The notes under the pieces were generated by a model. It saw only the letters and a program-made list of their open reading frames with translations. It was not told the origin of the DNA and searched no databases. This document shows, piece by piece, positions 13,026-23,324 of a stretch of 64,000 nt of DNA. Origin of the DNA: UBA6263 sp049305865 (GTDB lineage Bacteria > Patescibacteriota > Gracilibacteria > Absconditabacterales > Absconditicoccaceae); the NCBI GenBank assembly GCA_049305865.1, contig JBAQPP010000038.1, positions 22,603 through 86,602 of the forward strand. The letters run 5' to 3'. The first letter of the stretch is position 1; each line of letters starts with the position of its first letter. A program made the translations under genes and the position numbers.

Positions 13026-13217
13026 CAAAAAAATAACGTATTAAAAATTAACAATACAGATTATTTTTTAACACAATTAAATCAACCTAATAATTATTTA
13101 TTTACTTGAAAGAAAGTTAAAAAGAAGTAAATAATCATTATGAATTAAAGACCACAAATAAAATAAAATAAAGTTAAGTAAAATCCATAATCCGAGCTTT
13201 ATAATAATTTAATTCTT

Positions 13218-13679
13218 ATGCCATACAAACACACCCAAATTTCCTACATGATGCTAATTATTACACTTACTGTACTAGTACTGTTCGCACAAGCTTATAT
13301 CACTGCTTCTCTCGAACCCGAATCAGTCAATTCTGGTACAAATTTTGCCATGACTAGTATAATGATTTTAATAATACTTATAATCTCCTCCTTCATATCA
13401 CTCCAAGTACATATTGATGATAAATATCTAAGGATCAAATTTGGATACGGGATTTTCAGAAAAAGATTTTTACTTAGTGATATGCTATCTGCCAAAACAG
13501 TAAAGAATCATCGATATTATGGATGGGGAATAAAAGTACGATTCTGGCCAAAGATGTGGATTTACAGTATTTCTGGTTTTGATGCAGTCGAAATAAAAAT
13601 GAAAAATACTAAAATATACAGAATAGGTACAGATGAAGCTAAAAAATTAGAACAAGCAATTCTTCAATCAATAAAATAA
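13218..13679 (+). CDS. Small membrane protein with PH-like C-terminal domain, possibly foreign
   Basis: 153 residues: two hydrophobic helices (residues about 11-29 and 44-62) then a beta-rich domain (KYLRIKFGYGIFRKRFLLSD, FDAVEIKMKNTK, YRIGTDEAKKL) that resembles bacterial PH-type membrane proteins. All seven glycines use GGN and none uses UGA, unlike neighbours where UGA is common, and the codon mix (CTC, CCC, GAC, TGG) is less AT-biased. The gene reads identically in the standard code and ends with TAA. It may be a recently acquired gene. Start ATG at 13218 follows a TATAAT-like box at about 13199. Confidence 0.75.
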   Translation: MPYKHTQISYMMLIITLTVLVLFAQAYITASLEPESVNSGTNFAMTSIMILIILIISSFISLQVHIDDKYLRIKFGYGIFRKRFLLSDMLSAKTVKNHRYYGWGIKVRFWPKMWIYSISGFDAVEIKMKNTKIYRIGTDEAKKLEQAILQSIK

Positions 13680-13699
13680 TACTTTTCTTTCTAGATATT

Positions 13700-13727
13700 T
13701 TGACAAAAAAAATAATCAGATTATAAT
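13700..13727 (+). promoter_or_regulatory. Sigma-70 promoter overlapped by an inverted repeat
   Basis: TTGACA (13700-13705), 16 bp spacer, TATAAT (13722-13727): a consensus vegetative promoter for the gene starting at 13754. A perfect inverted repeat with 12-bp arms, TTATAATAAATA (13721-13732) and TATTTATTATAA (13738-13749), covers the -10 box and reaches to within 5 bp of the start codon, the layout of a repressor operator. Confidence 0.7.
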
Positions 13728-13753
13728 AAATATACTTTATTTATTATAATTTT

Positions 13754-14998
13754 ATGACATTTCATAAAACAATATCCCAAAAAGATATCCAAAATTTTAT
13801 AAGCAATACGAAATGAGAAAAAAGCAAAGTTGTAAAAGAAATACAAAATTTAAAAGAAAACACTATTGATAGATTAATGCAAGATTTTGGACAAGATGAT
13901 ATAAAGTTTATAGATCCTATGCTAGTAAAATGAGTAGAGAAGGATTATTTTGAAATACTAAAAACAACACAATGAAACGTAGACCCAAACTTTGATTACA
14001 ATATAATAAAAAAAGATATAGAAAATATGTTCAAGAGAGAATCTTTTCAAAAAGATTATATAAAAAAATATAAAAGCTGTTCTGAGAGTAAATACTTAGA
14101 AACATCACATAAACAATTATTACAAAGAAAAAAAGAACTAAGTTCCAACATACATATCTGACACAGAGAACAAGAAGAATTATCTTCTATCAATTGATTT
14201 TTAAAACTCTTAGAAACAGAAAATATAGAGAATACCAAGTCAAGAAATATCATGTTTGATAAAGATTATTTCACAAATACATGAGATAAATTTAATATTC
14301 AATGTTTTTTTGAGCAAGATGAAGAATGAAATAGGAACTATTTTTCAATAAATGAATTATTAAACGATCTAGAAACATTTGGAATAGAATCTTGATATCC
14401 TAAAATACAAACAGAAACCTTCGGAGGAATAGAAGGATTCAATAATGTACAAAAATTTATAAAATTAGCTCTTTTAAAAAATATTTTAGCAAAATATAGA
14501 AATTATCAGGAAGTACTGATGTATAATTTTATAGATTATGAAAAATGAGAACATAGCGATTGAAATAGAATAGGTCTTTTAGCAGAAAAAGTAGTAGAAC
14601 GAACATTTAGAAATTTTGCCGATATAGATAATAGATATTCAGTAAAAGTTAGAAAGTCTAGTATAGGAGAAGACGAAAAAAACAAAGTAGATCTTATAAT
14701 ACATCTAAAAGACAAAAAAACAGGACTAAATATAGAAAAAGAATTACAATTGACCATAGATCATCACCAAAAAGTATTGGAACATAAAAGATTACAGATA
14801 GATAGACAAAAATGATCTAGATGAAGCAACCTAGATCTATTAGAACTTGAGTTACATTTGTTGGATCAGAAAATAACTTTACGAAGAAATCTCAATAGAC
14901 CCATATGAGGTTTGAATAATTTTTTATCTATAGAAGATAAAGAATTTTTGAAAAAAACTTATGACAGAATTATTTGAGAATTGGAAGAAAAACAATAA
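13754..14998 (+). CDS. Hypothetical protein, possible PD-(D/E)xK-like fold
   Basis: 414 residues, cytoplasmic, charged, with many UGA glycines. The first 130 residues look helical (KEIQNLKENTIDRLMQDFG). Around residues 265-330 the order helix-with-Glu (GLLAEKVVERTF), strand-with-Asp (KNKVDLIIHL) and strand IEKELQLTI is suggestive of a PD-(D/E)xK nuclease core with ExQ in place of ExK. That is a weak structural guess. The gene has its own strong promoter with an overlapping palindrome, which suggests autoregulation. The next gene starts 34 bp downstream. Confidence 0.65.
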
Positions 14999-15032
14999 GC
15001 ATAGGTATATAATTTAATATACTAAGTAATCT

Positions 15033-15692
15033 ATGCAAACACACATAGTCTTTGATCTAGATTGAACTATAGCCGATACTCAGAAAATTCACCAACAGAT
15101 TGAATCCGATTTTCTTAAATCAAGATGATGTATTATGATACCAGAAATAATTTGAGTTAAATATGCTTGAAGATCCCCCCAAGAACGGATATCAGAATTA
15201 TTAATCTCAGAGAATATAGACTTTAAAAAAAGAGATATAGATAATTTTGTAGATAACAAAGATAATATAGTAATAGACCTCTTACAAAAATGAGAAATTC
15301 AACTTATGCCATATGCTGTAGAAATATTACAATATCTAAATAATAAAAATTATAAAATCTGACTGTCTTCTGGGGCATGCAGAGAGTTTATAAATCAATT
15401 TATTAAATACTTTAATCTAGAAAATATCATCATAGCCAGTACTAGTGCGAATGAAGTAGAAAAGAAAAAACCAAATCCTGATGTATTTTTAAGTTCATTT
15501 AATCAGATAGAAAAAATTCATGGTAAACCAGAAATGAAATATGTAGTTTGAGACTGACGATCAGATATCGAATGATGATATAGATCCTGAAGCAAAACAG
15601 TGCGACTGAATTACTTAAAAAAAACAAAACTAAATGACATATACTGTAATTTTGAAATAACATCATTAAAATATTTGAAAGATATTTTATAA
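15033..15692 (+). CDS. HAD-superfamily hydrolase (phosphoglycolate phosphatase / beta-PGM type)
   Basis: 219-residue HAD phosphatase. Motif I FDLDGT at residues 7-12 (nucleophile Asp), motif II LSSGA, motif III lysine in EKKKPNPD and motif IV VVGDGRSDIEGG are all present in the proper order with an alpha-helical cap between motifs I and II. Glycines of motifs I and IV are UGA codons. Substrate is not predictable; sugar phosphates or phosphoglycolate are typical. It is followed 13 bp later by a SemiSWEET sugar transporter, which makes a sugar-phosphate role attractive but unproven. Confidence 0.85.
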
Positions 15693-15705
15693 TTTAGAAT
15701 AAATT

Positions 15706-15963
15706 ATGCCTTGAACAACAGATTTAATATGATATTTAGCCACTGCAGTGTGAACATTCTTAATGCTACCACAAGTCATCAAATCTTTCAAAACCAAAAA
15801 TATGAAAGACATATCACGATGAATGATTTTCATGTATATATGAAATTGTCTTCTATGGTTTATCTATGGCTTATTGATAAATTCTATACCACTTATGTTA
15901 TGCAATTTTATAGCTCTTATAATAGGCTTATTACAACTAATTTTAAAAATTAAACACAAATAA
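15706..15963 (+). CDS. SemiSWEET-family sugar transporter
   Basis: 85-residue, three-helix membrane protein. It has the PQ-loop motif LPQVIKSFKTKNMKDISRGM after helix 1, the conserved tryptophan/tyrosine stretch NCLLWFIYGLL in helix 2 and a third helix ending LLQLILKIKHK. SemiSWEETs dimerise to move sugars across the inner membrane. In the standard code the gene is invisible because four TGA codons encode Gly. It lies between the HAD phosphatase and a P-loop-like protein, both close by, probably as one operon. Confidence 0.85.
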
Positions 15964-15967
15964 TATC

Positions 15968-16555
15968 ATGATAAAACAAATCATATTAGACAAGAAAATA
16001 TTTCAATTTGAGGAATCACTTCTGCCATGCTTAGTTGTATGAGCACATAAATCATGAGCCTCATATTTTTCAGTTACCATAGTCGCTAATCTTATAAATA
16101 AATGATCCAAAGTTATATTTTTTACAGCCTTCCCCATGGCAAAAGAAGAATTATTAGATCAAATTTGAACAGATAAAACATTTGATATTACAAAAAAAAC
16201 AGACTTAGAAAATATTCCACAAGACAAATCTATTATAATTGAAAGTTGAAACAAAGAGTTACGAGGACAAGTAATCAAAGGTGTAAAAGATTTAGAAAAT
16301 TATATTATTTTTGTAAAAAATATTGAAGAATATGACAACTCAATATTGGATATCATATGAATAAACAATAAAATTATATTATCTTGAGACCTTGATAATT
16401 GCAGTTTCAAAAACAATATAGCAAGTAAAAAATGGGAATCAAAAATTATTTTCACTGTTCCAGAGACTGCATTGAATATCCAAGTTCCAATCTTAGAAAA
16501 ATATGAAAGCTATTTGATAAACTCCAAAATAAAATGAATTTTAAAAATTAAATAA
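15968..16555 (+). CDS. P-loop NTPase-like protein with degenerate Walker A
   Basis: 195 residues. The segment CLVVGAHKSGASYFSVTIVA looks like a RecA-type Walker A strand-loop-helix (GxxxSGKT/S) but the lysine is replaced by alanine (GAHKSGAS). Later strands ENYIIFVKNIEEY and NKIILSGDLDN fit a Rossmann/RecA sheet with a weak Walker B. ATP hydrolysis is therefore doubtful. It starts 4 bp after the SemiSWEET stop. Function unknown; a non-catalytic relative of RecA or twitching-type ATPases is possible. Confidence 0.65.
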
Positions 16556-16557
16556 AA

Positions 16558-16584
16558 AACTGACCATAAGTCAGCTTTTGTTTC
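16558..16584. terminator. Bidirectional hairpin between convergent genes
   Basis: CTGAC (16560-16564) and GTCAG (16570-16574) form a short stem. On the minus strand it is followed by a run of six T, terminating hsp20; on the plus strand by CTTTTG. It lies exactly between the stops of two convergent genes. Confidence 0.5.
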
Positions 16585-16941
16585 CTATTTATCGTATTCT
16601 ACTTCTAATTTAATTTTTTCTGGGACTAATGCTTTGGGTACTATGACTTCTAACGTATTATTGGATGTTAATTTGCTATGAATTTTATCAAAATAAACCT
16701 GAGGAGGTAAATCTATAACTTGATCAATATCTCATCGATAACATTCTTCTTTTATAGGGATTAAATTATCTTTTACCTGTGATTTAGATCTTTTTCAAGT
16801 AATTACAAGTCTATAATCTTTGATATTGAGTTTTATGCTATCTTTTTCTACTCATCAAAGAGGCATCAAAATAACAATCTCTTGTGGAGATTCGTAAATA
16901 TCGTATGGTATATTTGGCTTAACTTGTTCCTTTTTTTGCAT
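16585..16941 (-). CDS. Hsp20 / alpha-crystallin small heat-shock protein
   Basis: 118 residues with the alpha-crystallin beta-sandwich pattern: YDIYESPQEIVILMPLGGVE near the N-terminus, LNIKDYRLVITGKR in the centre, and a C-terminal NNTLEVIVPKALVPE block (normally GVL-x-I-x-x-P in the family). Small heat-shock proteins hold unfolding proteins for DnaK, whose gene is also in this window. The gene is 78 bp downstream of the minus-strand group that begins with ssb. No CIRCE-like site was seen upstream of it. Confidence 0.82.
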
Positions 16942-17019
16942 TAATTTTTTTAAAAAGATTTAAATTTTAATTACAATATAGAAAAAAATAATATTTTCAA
17001 TCAAATAAAATAATATACA

Positions 17020-17730
17020 TTATTCTCTCTTTGCTGGCTCAGAATATCAATGTTTTTTAAGTTTTATCAATATACCTATAACATTTCTTAGATTAAATAT
17101 TATTCATTCAGTAGCAATCTCAGTATAGTATTTATTTTTTCTTAAAAACAATTTTCATCTATTATATATCCTCATATGAGCACACAGATCTTTTATATTA
17201 ACATACAAATCTATAAGACAATGTACAACATCTGGTGATAAATATTCAGAATGTCTCATGTCCAAATATTGCCATATTTCAAAGGACCTCTCTTCAAAAT
17301 AGATAATATTATCTTTATCACTAATTTGCTTAGCTAGAGATTTCAACAAAAGCTGTGGCTTTATTTCATATAGTTCTTCAAGCTTTTCTTCCCTTTGGTT
17401 TCTTATCTGTTTTTCTAAATTATCTACATCCAATTTATCATTCTCGACATCTGGGTTAAAATCAAAAATACGAGACAAAATATTTTCTCTTAATCTATTA
17501 ATATTTCTAGAAATCAAATAATCCATTTCATCCTTTACAATTTTCCGTTTTGTTCTTTTCGAGTGATTAATCAGTTTATCGATCACAATAACAGTAAATA
17601 TAGTTCATATAGCCTCTGCAAACAGATTTAATCACAAATCAGAAGAAAAAATCCATACAAAAAAAGACAGTATTAAGAACAAAAAAACCGTCAAATAAAC
17701 AAGATTACTATTATTTAGTTTTTTATACAT
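17020..17730 (-). CDS. Hypothetical membrane protein with coiled C-terminus
   Basis: 236 residues. Two hydrophobic helices at the N-terminus (LVYLTVFLFLILSFFVWIF and LFAEAIGTIFTVIVIDKLI) precede a basic, charged helical cytoplasmic region rich in Lys, Arg and Glu (KQIRNQREEKLEELYEIK). The layout resembles bacterial proteins in which a short membrane anchor carries a helical domain, but no family is recognised. It is 13 bp downstream of the PH-domain gene and likely in the same transcript as lepB. Confidence 0.65.
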
Positions 17731-17743
17731 CACTTTTATTTAT

Positions 17744-18307
17744 CTAAACTTCATATCAAATAATATTTGATATCATTTCTTTTTTTTCTTCTGGTCTAGG
17801 TATAAAATACAGCGTAATTTCTCAAAAATTATCAGAATCTCATTCTGACAAAAATATCAAATCTCAATTATTGAAAACACTATATAAGAAATATCTTTTC
17901 CTTACGGAAATTGTTTTTATTTTATCTACATCTACTGTTGCCATATCTCTCTTAAATATGCCAGTTTGATTAAACATAATCAATGACTTTGGAGTAACCA
18001 AAGCAAAATCCATATAGTAATCTATGAAATGTTTTATAACTGGTCAAGCAAAAGTAAGCAAAACAAAAATCATTCCAATTATAACATAGATGGTATATTT
18101 TTCTTGTGATGTTCAAAATACCCAATTACTCACAACAATAGTAACGATCATAATAATAATAGACCCTAATAATTTAGGAAAAACTTTCTCAAACAAAAAA
18201 AGCCAGCTTTTATCCAAAAGAACAACTTTATCTACACCATATTGATCCTGGTGTTCTTTTAGGCTTTTTTGTCTAAGTCTCGTATCAAAACTTGAAAAAA
18301 TTTTCAT
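17744..18307 (-). CDS. Membrane protein with bacterial PH (bPH2-like) domain
   Basis: 187 residues. A polar N-terminus (SFDTRLRQKSLKEHQDQYG) is followed by two hydrophobic helices (IIIMIVTIVVSNWVF and IYVIIGMIFVLLTFAGPVI) and a beta-rich domain with pattern DFALVTPKSLIMFNQTG, ATVDVDKIKTISV, GDLIFLSEG and a TLYFIPRPEE end, which matches the bPH2/YdbT-type fold. Its role is unknown; such proteins are usually envelope-associated. The start is 15 bp after the stop of the signal peptidase gene. Confidence 0.7.
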
Positions 18308-18322
18308 ATATATTGTTTTATT

Positions 18323-18907
18323 CTAAAATACTTTGAAATCTGGAATAATCCTAACATAAACTTTTCAAATCATATAATTTGATGGCACTGTATAGTTTGT
18401 TCACTCAAAACATCCTAGTCCGAAACAACAAAGAGAATCAGTAGAGAATCATCTATTGTCTCACATTACAAAAAATCAGCTTTCAATTTTAAATTCTGAT
18501 TTGCCACATCTAGCTTCTGTAGTGACATAATCTGGTAAATAATTTTCTTCTAATTTTTTACAATCTTCTACCGCTCAACTATTACATATATATATTCATC
18601 AATCGTGTATTTTTACAGTTTCTCATGGTAATCATATAATTCTTTTTATATAAGGAACATTTTTCCCTGGAGGAACAAAAACAATAACATCACCTCTATT
18701 CAATTGACCAAACCTGGGTGTGATTTTATCGACTATAATAAAATTATTTTCTTCAAAAGTTGGAGACATACTAGATCATACAACAGTATAAGGATTGGCT
18801 ATAAAAAATCTTATAAACAAAACTATACCTCACACAAAGACCAAAAAAGCTAATAAATCAAATACATCAGCTAAAAAATTTTCTAATATTCACTTATTAA
18901 ATTTCAT
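18323..18907 (-). CDS. lepB: Signal peptidase I
   Basis: 194-residue membrane serine protease that removes signal peptides from exported proteins. One transmembrane helix (residues 17-37) is followed by the catalytic SMSP motif (Ser46), the lysine motif YIKRIIGLPGE (Lys88) and the GDNRGFSTDS box. The external domain carries extra cysteines (YICN, EDCKK, ARCGK, and a CCFGLGC cluster after the GDN box), which is unusual and suggests disulfides or a bound metal. The gene supplies the peptidase needed for the many exported proteins here. Gap to ssb upstream is 110 bp. Confidence 0.9.
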
Positions 18908-19017
18908 CAATCAAAATATTTAATATAAATAATTTTAAATACACAAAAACCAATATTAATAGACTTATTTATAATCTATTAATTTTCAATTTATCTAATG
19001 CCCTACACAGTTAAATA

Positions 19018-19431
19018 TTAAAATGGCACTTCTTCATCGTCAGGGATCGGATGTTCTACATCAGCAGGATATCAAGGTTCATCTCATGCTTGTCCTTTTG
19101 TATCCAAAAATATAAAGTTATCAACAATAACTTCAGTAGAAAATCTTTCATTTCACTCGCTGTCTTGCCATTTTCTAGTTCTGAGTCTTCATTCAATATA
19201 AACTCTTTTTCACTTAGTCAAATACTTTCACAAAACTTCTGCTCACTTACCATAGGCTACACATCTATGATACTCTGCGTCTTCCAATAGATTACCATCT
19301 CTATTTTTAAACTTTCTGTTTGTTGCAACTGTAAAGTTTGCAACTGGAGTACCACTGCTTTCAATACTTTTAACCTGTAAATTATTGGTAGCTCTACCAA
19401 TAAGCATTACCTTATTCAAATCCATCTTCAT
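19018..19431 (-). CDS. ssb: Single-stranded DNA-binding protein
   Basis: 137-residue OB-fold SSB. Landmarks: LNKVMLIGRATNNLQVK at the N-terminus, NFTVATNRKFKN, YHRCVAYGKGAEVLGKYLTK, RVYIEGRLRTRKWQD and the acidic protein-docking tail PDDEEVPF. The tail implies normal recruitment of replication and repair partners. Start at 19431 (MKMDLN) or 19425 (MDLN) is undecided. All Gly in GKGAE, KGKR and EGRL include UGA codons. Confidence 0.93.
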
Positions 19432-19506
19432 AAATATAACGTATAAAAACGATGAATACAATACACTCATCGTATTGAGTAATAACAAAACTTTTTCAAA
19501 AATCAA

Positions 19507-19536
19507 TTGATTTTAAGCTGATTTTTATTATATAAT
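19507..19536 (+). promoter_or_regulatory. Promoter for tRNA-Leu
   Basis: TTGATT (19507-19512), 18 bp spacer, TATAAT (19531-19536), ending 38 bp before the tRNA. It lies in the divergent gap between ssb and tRNA-Leu. Confidence 0.6.
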
Positions 19537-19574
19537 CCTGCGTCGTATTTTTTTTAAAACAAAAATCATTATAT

Positions 19575-19658
19575 GCCCAGATGATGGAATTGGTAGACAT
19601 GCTAGACTCAAAATCTGGTGTCTGTAAGGACGTGGGGGTTCGAGTCCCCCTCTGGGTA
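19575..19658 (+). tRNA. tRNA-Leu (anticodon CAA)
   Basis: 84-nt tRNA with long variable arm. Acceptor GCCCAGA pairs with TCTGGGT and A is the discriminator. The anticodon stem CTAGA/TCTGG encloses loop CTCAAAA, giving anticodon CAA, which reads UUG. The T arm is GGGGGTTCGAGTCCCCC. CCA is not encoded. It is the only tRNA seen in the window; the UGA-reading tRNA-Gly is not here. Confidence 0.95.
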
Positions 19659-19675
19659 AAAATTAAAATCAAAAA

Positions 19676-19702
19676 GACTGCAACAAAATGCAGATTTTTT
19701 TT
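19676..19702 (+). terminator. Rho-independent terminator after tRNA-Leu
   Basis: Stem CTGCA (19678-19682) / TGCAG (19689-19693) with a 6-nt loop, followed by eight T residues (19695-19702). Confidence 0.7.
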
Positions 19703-19711
19703 ATAAAAAAA

Positions 19712-20617
19712 TTAATCTATTTCTTTACATAATTTATTTATAGACATTCTAATATAAGTATTTAATGATTGTAAATGTTCCATTCACGTAATATCAAAGT
19801 CATATTTTCCATCAGTCATATGATTTACAGTTTCTTTAAATAATTGTAAATTTTGTAAAGAGTCCTTGTGTCTTGCAATAATAGAAATCTGTTCATCTTG
19901 TTTAAATATTTTATATCATTGAGATTCTTTAATAATCAAGAACATATTTCTAATAAAATTGATTATTTCTTGTTGTATAGTAGATTCTAAAATATTGTTT
20001 ACTACATCGTCAATTGATATATTATCAAATATTTTATTATCTTTGTTCTTTATAATTTCTTTCTTTATTTCATTTCAATACTTATACAAATCCAATTTTT
20101 TTAAAATCCAGATATCTTTCCTTATATTCCAAGCAATAGCAGATAATGTTTTAGTGGGTGATATAATAGCGACAGTATCTTGTTTTAAGTTTTTCTGTCT
20201 ATCAAAACCTTTTTCTATAGCAAATTGTTTAATTTCCTTTTTTGAAAGTTTATATAACCTACTTGGGAGCATCGTCTGTACAATTTCTCTTGTATCATAT
20301 ATTCAAGCCTGCATTCTTGCACTAGCCCAAATTCTAGGATCTCAATGTATTTCTTTTTTTTCTTCATCAATATAAATAACTCATTTATACCCTGTAGTAA
20401 TGATTTTATCATCTGGAGACTTCATAATCAATATCTTCCATAGGTTTCAGATAGTATTAGGTTTTTCTTTATATCATTGTTTCAATGCATGACTCATAAC
20501 GAAAGGCAGACTAGCAGTCACCGTAGGATATCAATTTTTATATAAAAATCAGTCTTGCTGTATTTTATCAAGATTATTCTCAGGTGTAGTATGCATAATA
20601 TAACGAACATTTCTCAT
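19712..20617 (-). CDS. Conserved hypothetical protein
   Basis: 301 residues, soluble, no signal peptide. Begins MRNVRYIMHTTPENNLDKIQ and continues with a mixed alpha/beta region (KIITTGYKGVIYIDEEKKEI) and a helical basic segment (MLPSRLYKLSKKEIKQF). No catalytic motif recognised. The C-terminal half is helical. It starts 27 bp downstream of the phosphoesterase gene on the same strand, so the two may be co-transcribed. Function unknown. Confidence 0.65.
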
Positions 20618-20644
20618 AGAACACACAACAAATACATAAAAAAA

Positions 20645-21364
20645 TTATTTATAATAAATCAATTCCATATTTCATTTATCATTTTCTACTACCGCAGTAC
20701 ATGATATGACTCGATCTCAACAATTAATACAATCTATACCATTTACCAATCTACGATCAGGCATATGATAATGTCAGAATATAATTCAATCAAAATTTCT
20801 TTTTTGTGTTCGTTTAGCAATTTTCCTATAAAGCATGCCTTTGGGAAATAATATTTTCTTAAAAAACGTTTTTATCTTTTCTGATACTGGTATTGCTCAA
20901 TTCTTTTTACTACCAAATAAAGTTTCTATAAGATAAATCATAGTATAAATAAAATTCATAAATCTTGCTAAACTTGGTAAGTGATAACACACATAATCAA
21001 ATCTATCTCCGTGACCAATATAGTATTTTTGATCATCTCATGAAACATATGTCATATCATTTACTATACTGATATTATATAAATGCATATGTTCTAAATG
21101 TCTTATAAATTTATCATGATTCCCCTTGATATAAACCAATTCAACTCAATTTTCTGCAAAATTTATTATATAATTAATAAACTTCGTTTCTCTTTCTGTC
21201 CATCTTCACAAAATACCCAATTGCCAGAAATCTATACAATCTCCATTGATTATAAGTCTATCAAATTCAATACTATTCAAAAAATCCATTAATTTTCCTA
21301 TTTTAGATACGGGCTTACCCAAATGGATATCAGACAAGATTACTGTTTTATATCTCTTTTTCAT
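20645..21364 (-). CDS. Calcineurin-like metallophosphoesterase (LpxH-like)
   Basis: 239 residues with the full set of binuclear-metal phosphoesterase motifs: LSDIHLG (residues 9-15), INGDCIDFWQ, IKGNHDKF, GHGDRFD and FGHYHMPDRR near the C-terminus. The DCIDFW and GHGDRFD spacing resembles the LpxH/YbbF group (UDP-2,3-diacylglucosamine hydrolase), but this lineage is not expected to make lipid A, so the substrate is open. A hydrophobic, amphipathic insertion (FMNFIYTMIYLIETLFG) could contact membrane. Confidence 0.8.
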
Positions 21365-21504
21365 AACAGTAAATAAAATATCAATTTAAAACATATACAA
21401 AATTATACTTCAAAACATCATTAAAGTCAAATTTTTAGTTTTGCTTGCTTTCAAATTTTTATTCGCTAAATAATTATCAATTCTTAATTCTTAATTCCAA
21501 ATCT

Positions 21505-22881
21505 ATGAATATAGTACTTATATGAGCTTGATGAACTTGAATGTCATGAGTAGCGTGAATACTTCACGACATATGATTTTCCAATCTGGTCTGCATAGAC
21601 TGATTCCAGAGTCAATTGACAGATAAATTAAAAGAAAAATGAATAAAAACAATAATATGACATGGAAAATATAAAATCAATTTAGATGATATTATAATTT
21701 ATTCTGAAGCTGTACACGATTGTATAGAGATACAAGAAGCAAAAAAGCTTTTCAAAGAAAAACACAAAGTACTCAGACTGCGAAATTATTTTCAATTTTT
21801 GTGAGAAATTTCCAAGTATTTCCAAACTGTTTGAATATCATGAACCAATTGAAAATCTTCAACGACATCACTAGCAATATATACAGCAGATAAACATTTA
21901 AAAAATTTCTGATTATGAATTTTATGAGCGTTGGTACCTCAATTTAATAACAATAGTTATTTAATAAATAAAAAACTAAAATCTGATCTTAAAAATATTT
22001 TTGATTATATTATTATTTGAAAAAGATTAGATTACGACAACGTAAAAAAGTACATTTTTATAGTAGAAGCATGTGAATACAAAAGACACTTTCTGAATCT
22101 CGATCTAGATTATTCAATTATTACAAATATAGAACTAGATCATACTGATTATTATAAAAATCTTAAAGATTATCAAAGTGCATTCACACAACTAATATCC
22201 AAAACAAAGAATAAAGTCTTAATACTAGAAAATCGGTATGATAAAATATCAAAAATCACAAAAGAAAAAGATAAAATAAATAAGGTTAGAAAATCTAAGT
22301 TCTGATTTAAATATATTTTATGAGATCATAACCAACAAAATTGATCTTTGGTCAAATCAGTTATTAAAACATTAGATAAAAAAATAAGTACAACACATAT
22401 GATAACCACAATGATAAATTTTAAATGATTGCGAAGAAGGCTAGAATTTTTAGGAAAGAATCATAATTGAGTAAAAATATTTTCAGATTATTGACACATG
22501 GCATCATCCATAAAATTAGGTTATGAAGCTATCAAGTCAAAATTTAAAAAAGAAAAGATTATAGCTATTTTTCAACCACATCAGATAAATAGAATCCAAA
22601 CATGACGAAATGACTTTATAAAAGCTTTTAAAGATTATAATCAGATTTTTATTTATGACATATACGCAGCCAGGGAAAGCTTAGATACCTTCAAAAAATT
22701 TAAAATTAAATCAGTTTGAGAATTGGGAGAAACTTTTGCAAAAGCTTGTTGATGACAATATATAACAGATTTAGATGATATAAAAAAAATAATTCAATCC
22801 TGACAAAAAAATGAAATCATAGTTATTTATTCAGCCTGAGATATAGACTACAAAATAAGAAAAAACATAAAACTAAAATAA
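21505..22881 (+). CDS. murC: MurC, UDP-N-acetylmuramate--L-alanine ligase
   Basis: 458-residue Mur ligase that adds the first amino acid to UDP-MurNAc. N-terminal Rossmann loop LIGAGGTGMSGVA, central ATP loop ISGTNGKSSTTSLA, the TNIELDHTDYY motif and the C-terminal YGHMASSIK and FQPHQINR motifs are as in MurC. Most glycines in the first loop are UGA, so the standard-code reading ends within a few codons. With the MurE-type gene at the window start it supports peptidoglycan synthesis. It opens a long co-directional plus-strand run. Confidence 0.9.
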
Positions 22882-22996
22882 AAAACAATTTTTGTAATTT
22901 TTATAGAAATTTATTCTATCTTTCAGCAATTTTTAAGCTTGATTTTTACGACAAAAATAATACACATTAAACAACGTTTTAAATATAAATTAGATA

Positions 22997-23302
22997 ATGA
23001 AAAGATTTCTAATAATTACAAGTATAATCAGTTCTCTATTAATATTTGGATGTAACAAAACCCCACAAATCATAGATACAACCGATACATGAGAAGTACT
23101 AGAAAAAAACATAGACAATACAACATGAGATACAATAGGTCTAACTTGAACCGAACAAAATAATTTAACAGGAGCTACTAGTTGAGATATACAGATTTTT
23201 ATAGATGAATATAAAACCAAAGAGACTTGAAATTCAGATAAATTAAACGAAAACGATATAGATCTTATGGAAAAAGTTATAGAAGAAATAGAAAAAAAGT
23301 AA
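22997..23302 (+). CDS. Small lipoprotein
   Basis: 101 residues. N-terminal signal MKRFLIITSIISSLLIFGC with lipobox LIFGC at residues 15-19 marks it for lipid attachment. The mature part is acidic and rich in Thr, Asp and Gly (DTTDTGEV, NTTGDTIGLTGT), ending in a charged helix MEKVIEEIEKK. No known domain. It probably acts at the outer face of the cytoplasmic membrane. Confidence 0.7.
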
Positions 23303-23324
23303 TTTTAAAAAATAAAACAATTAC

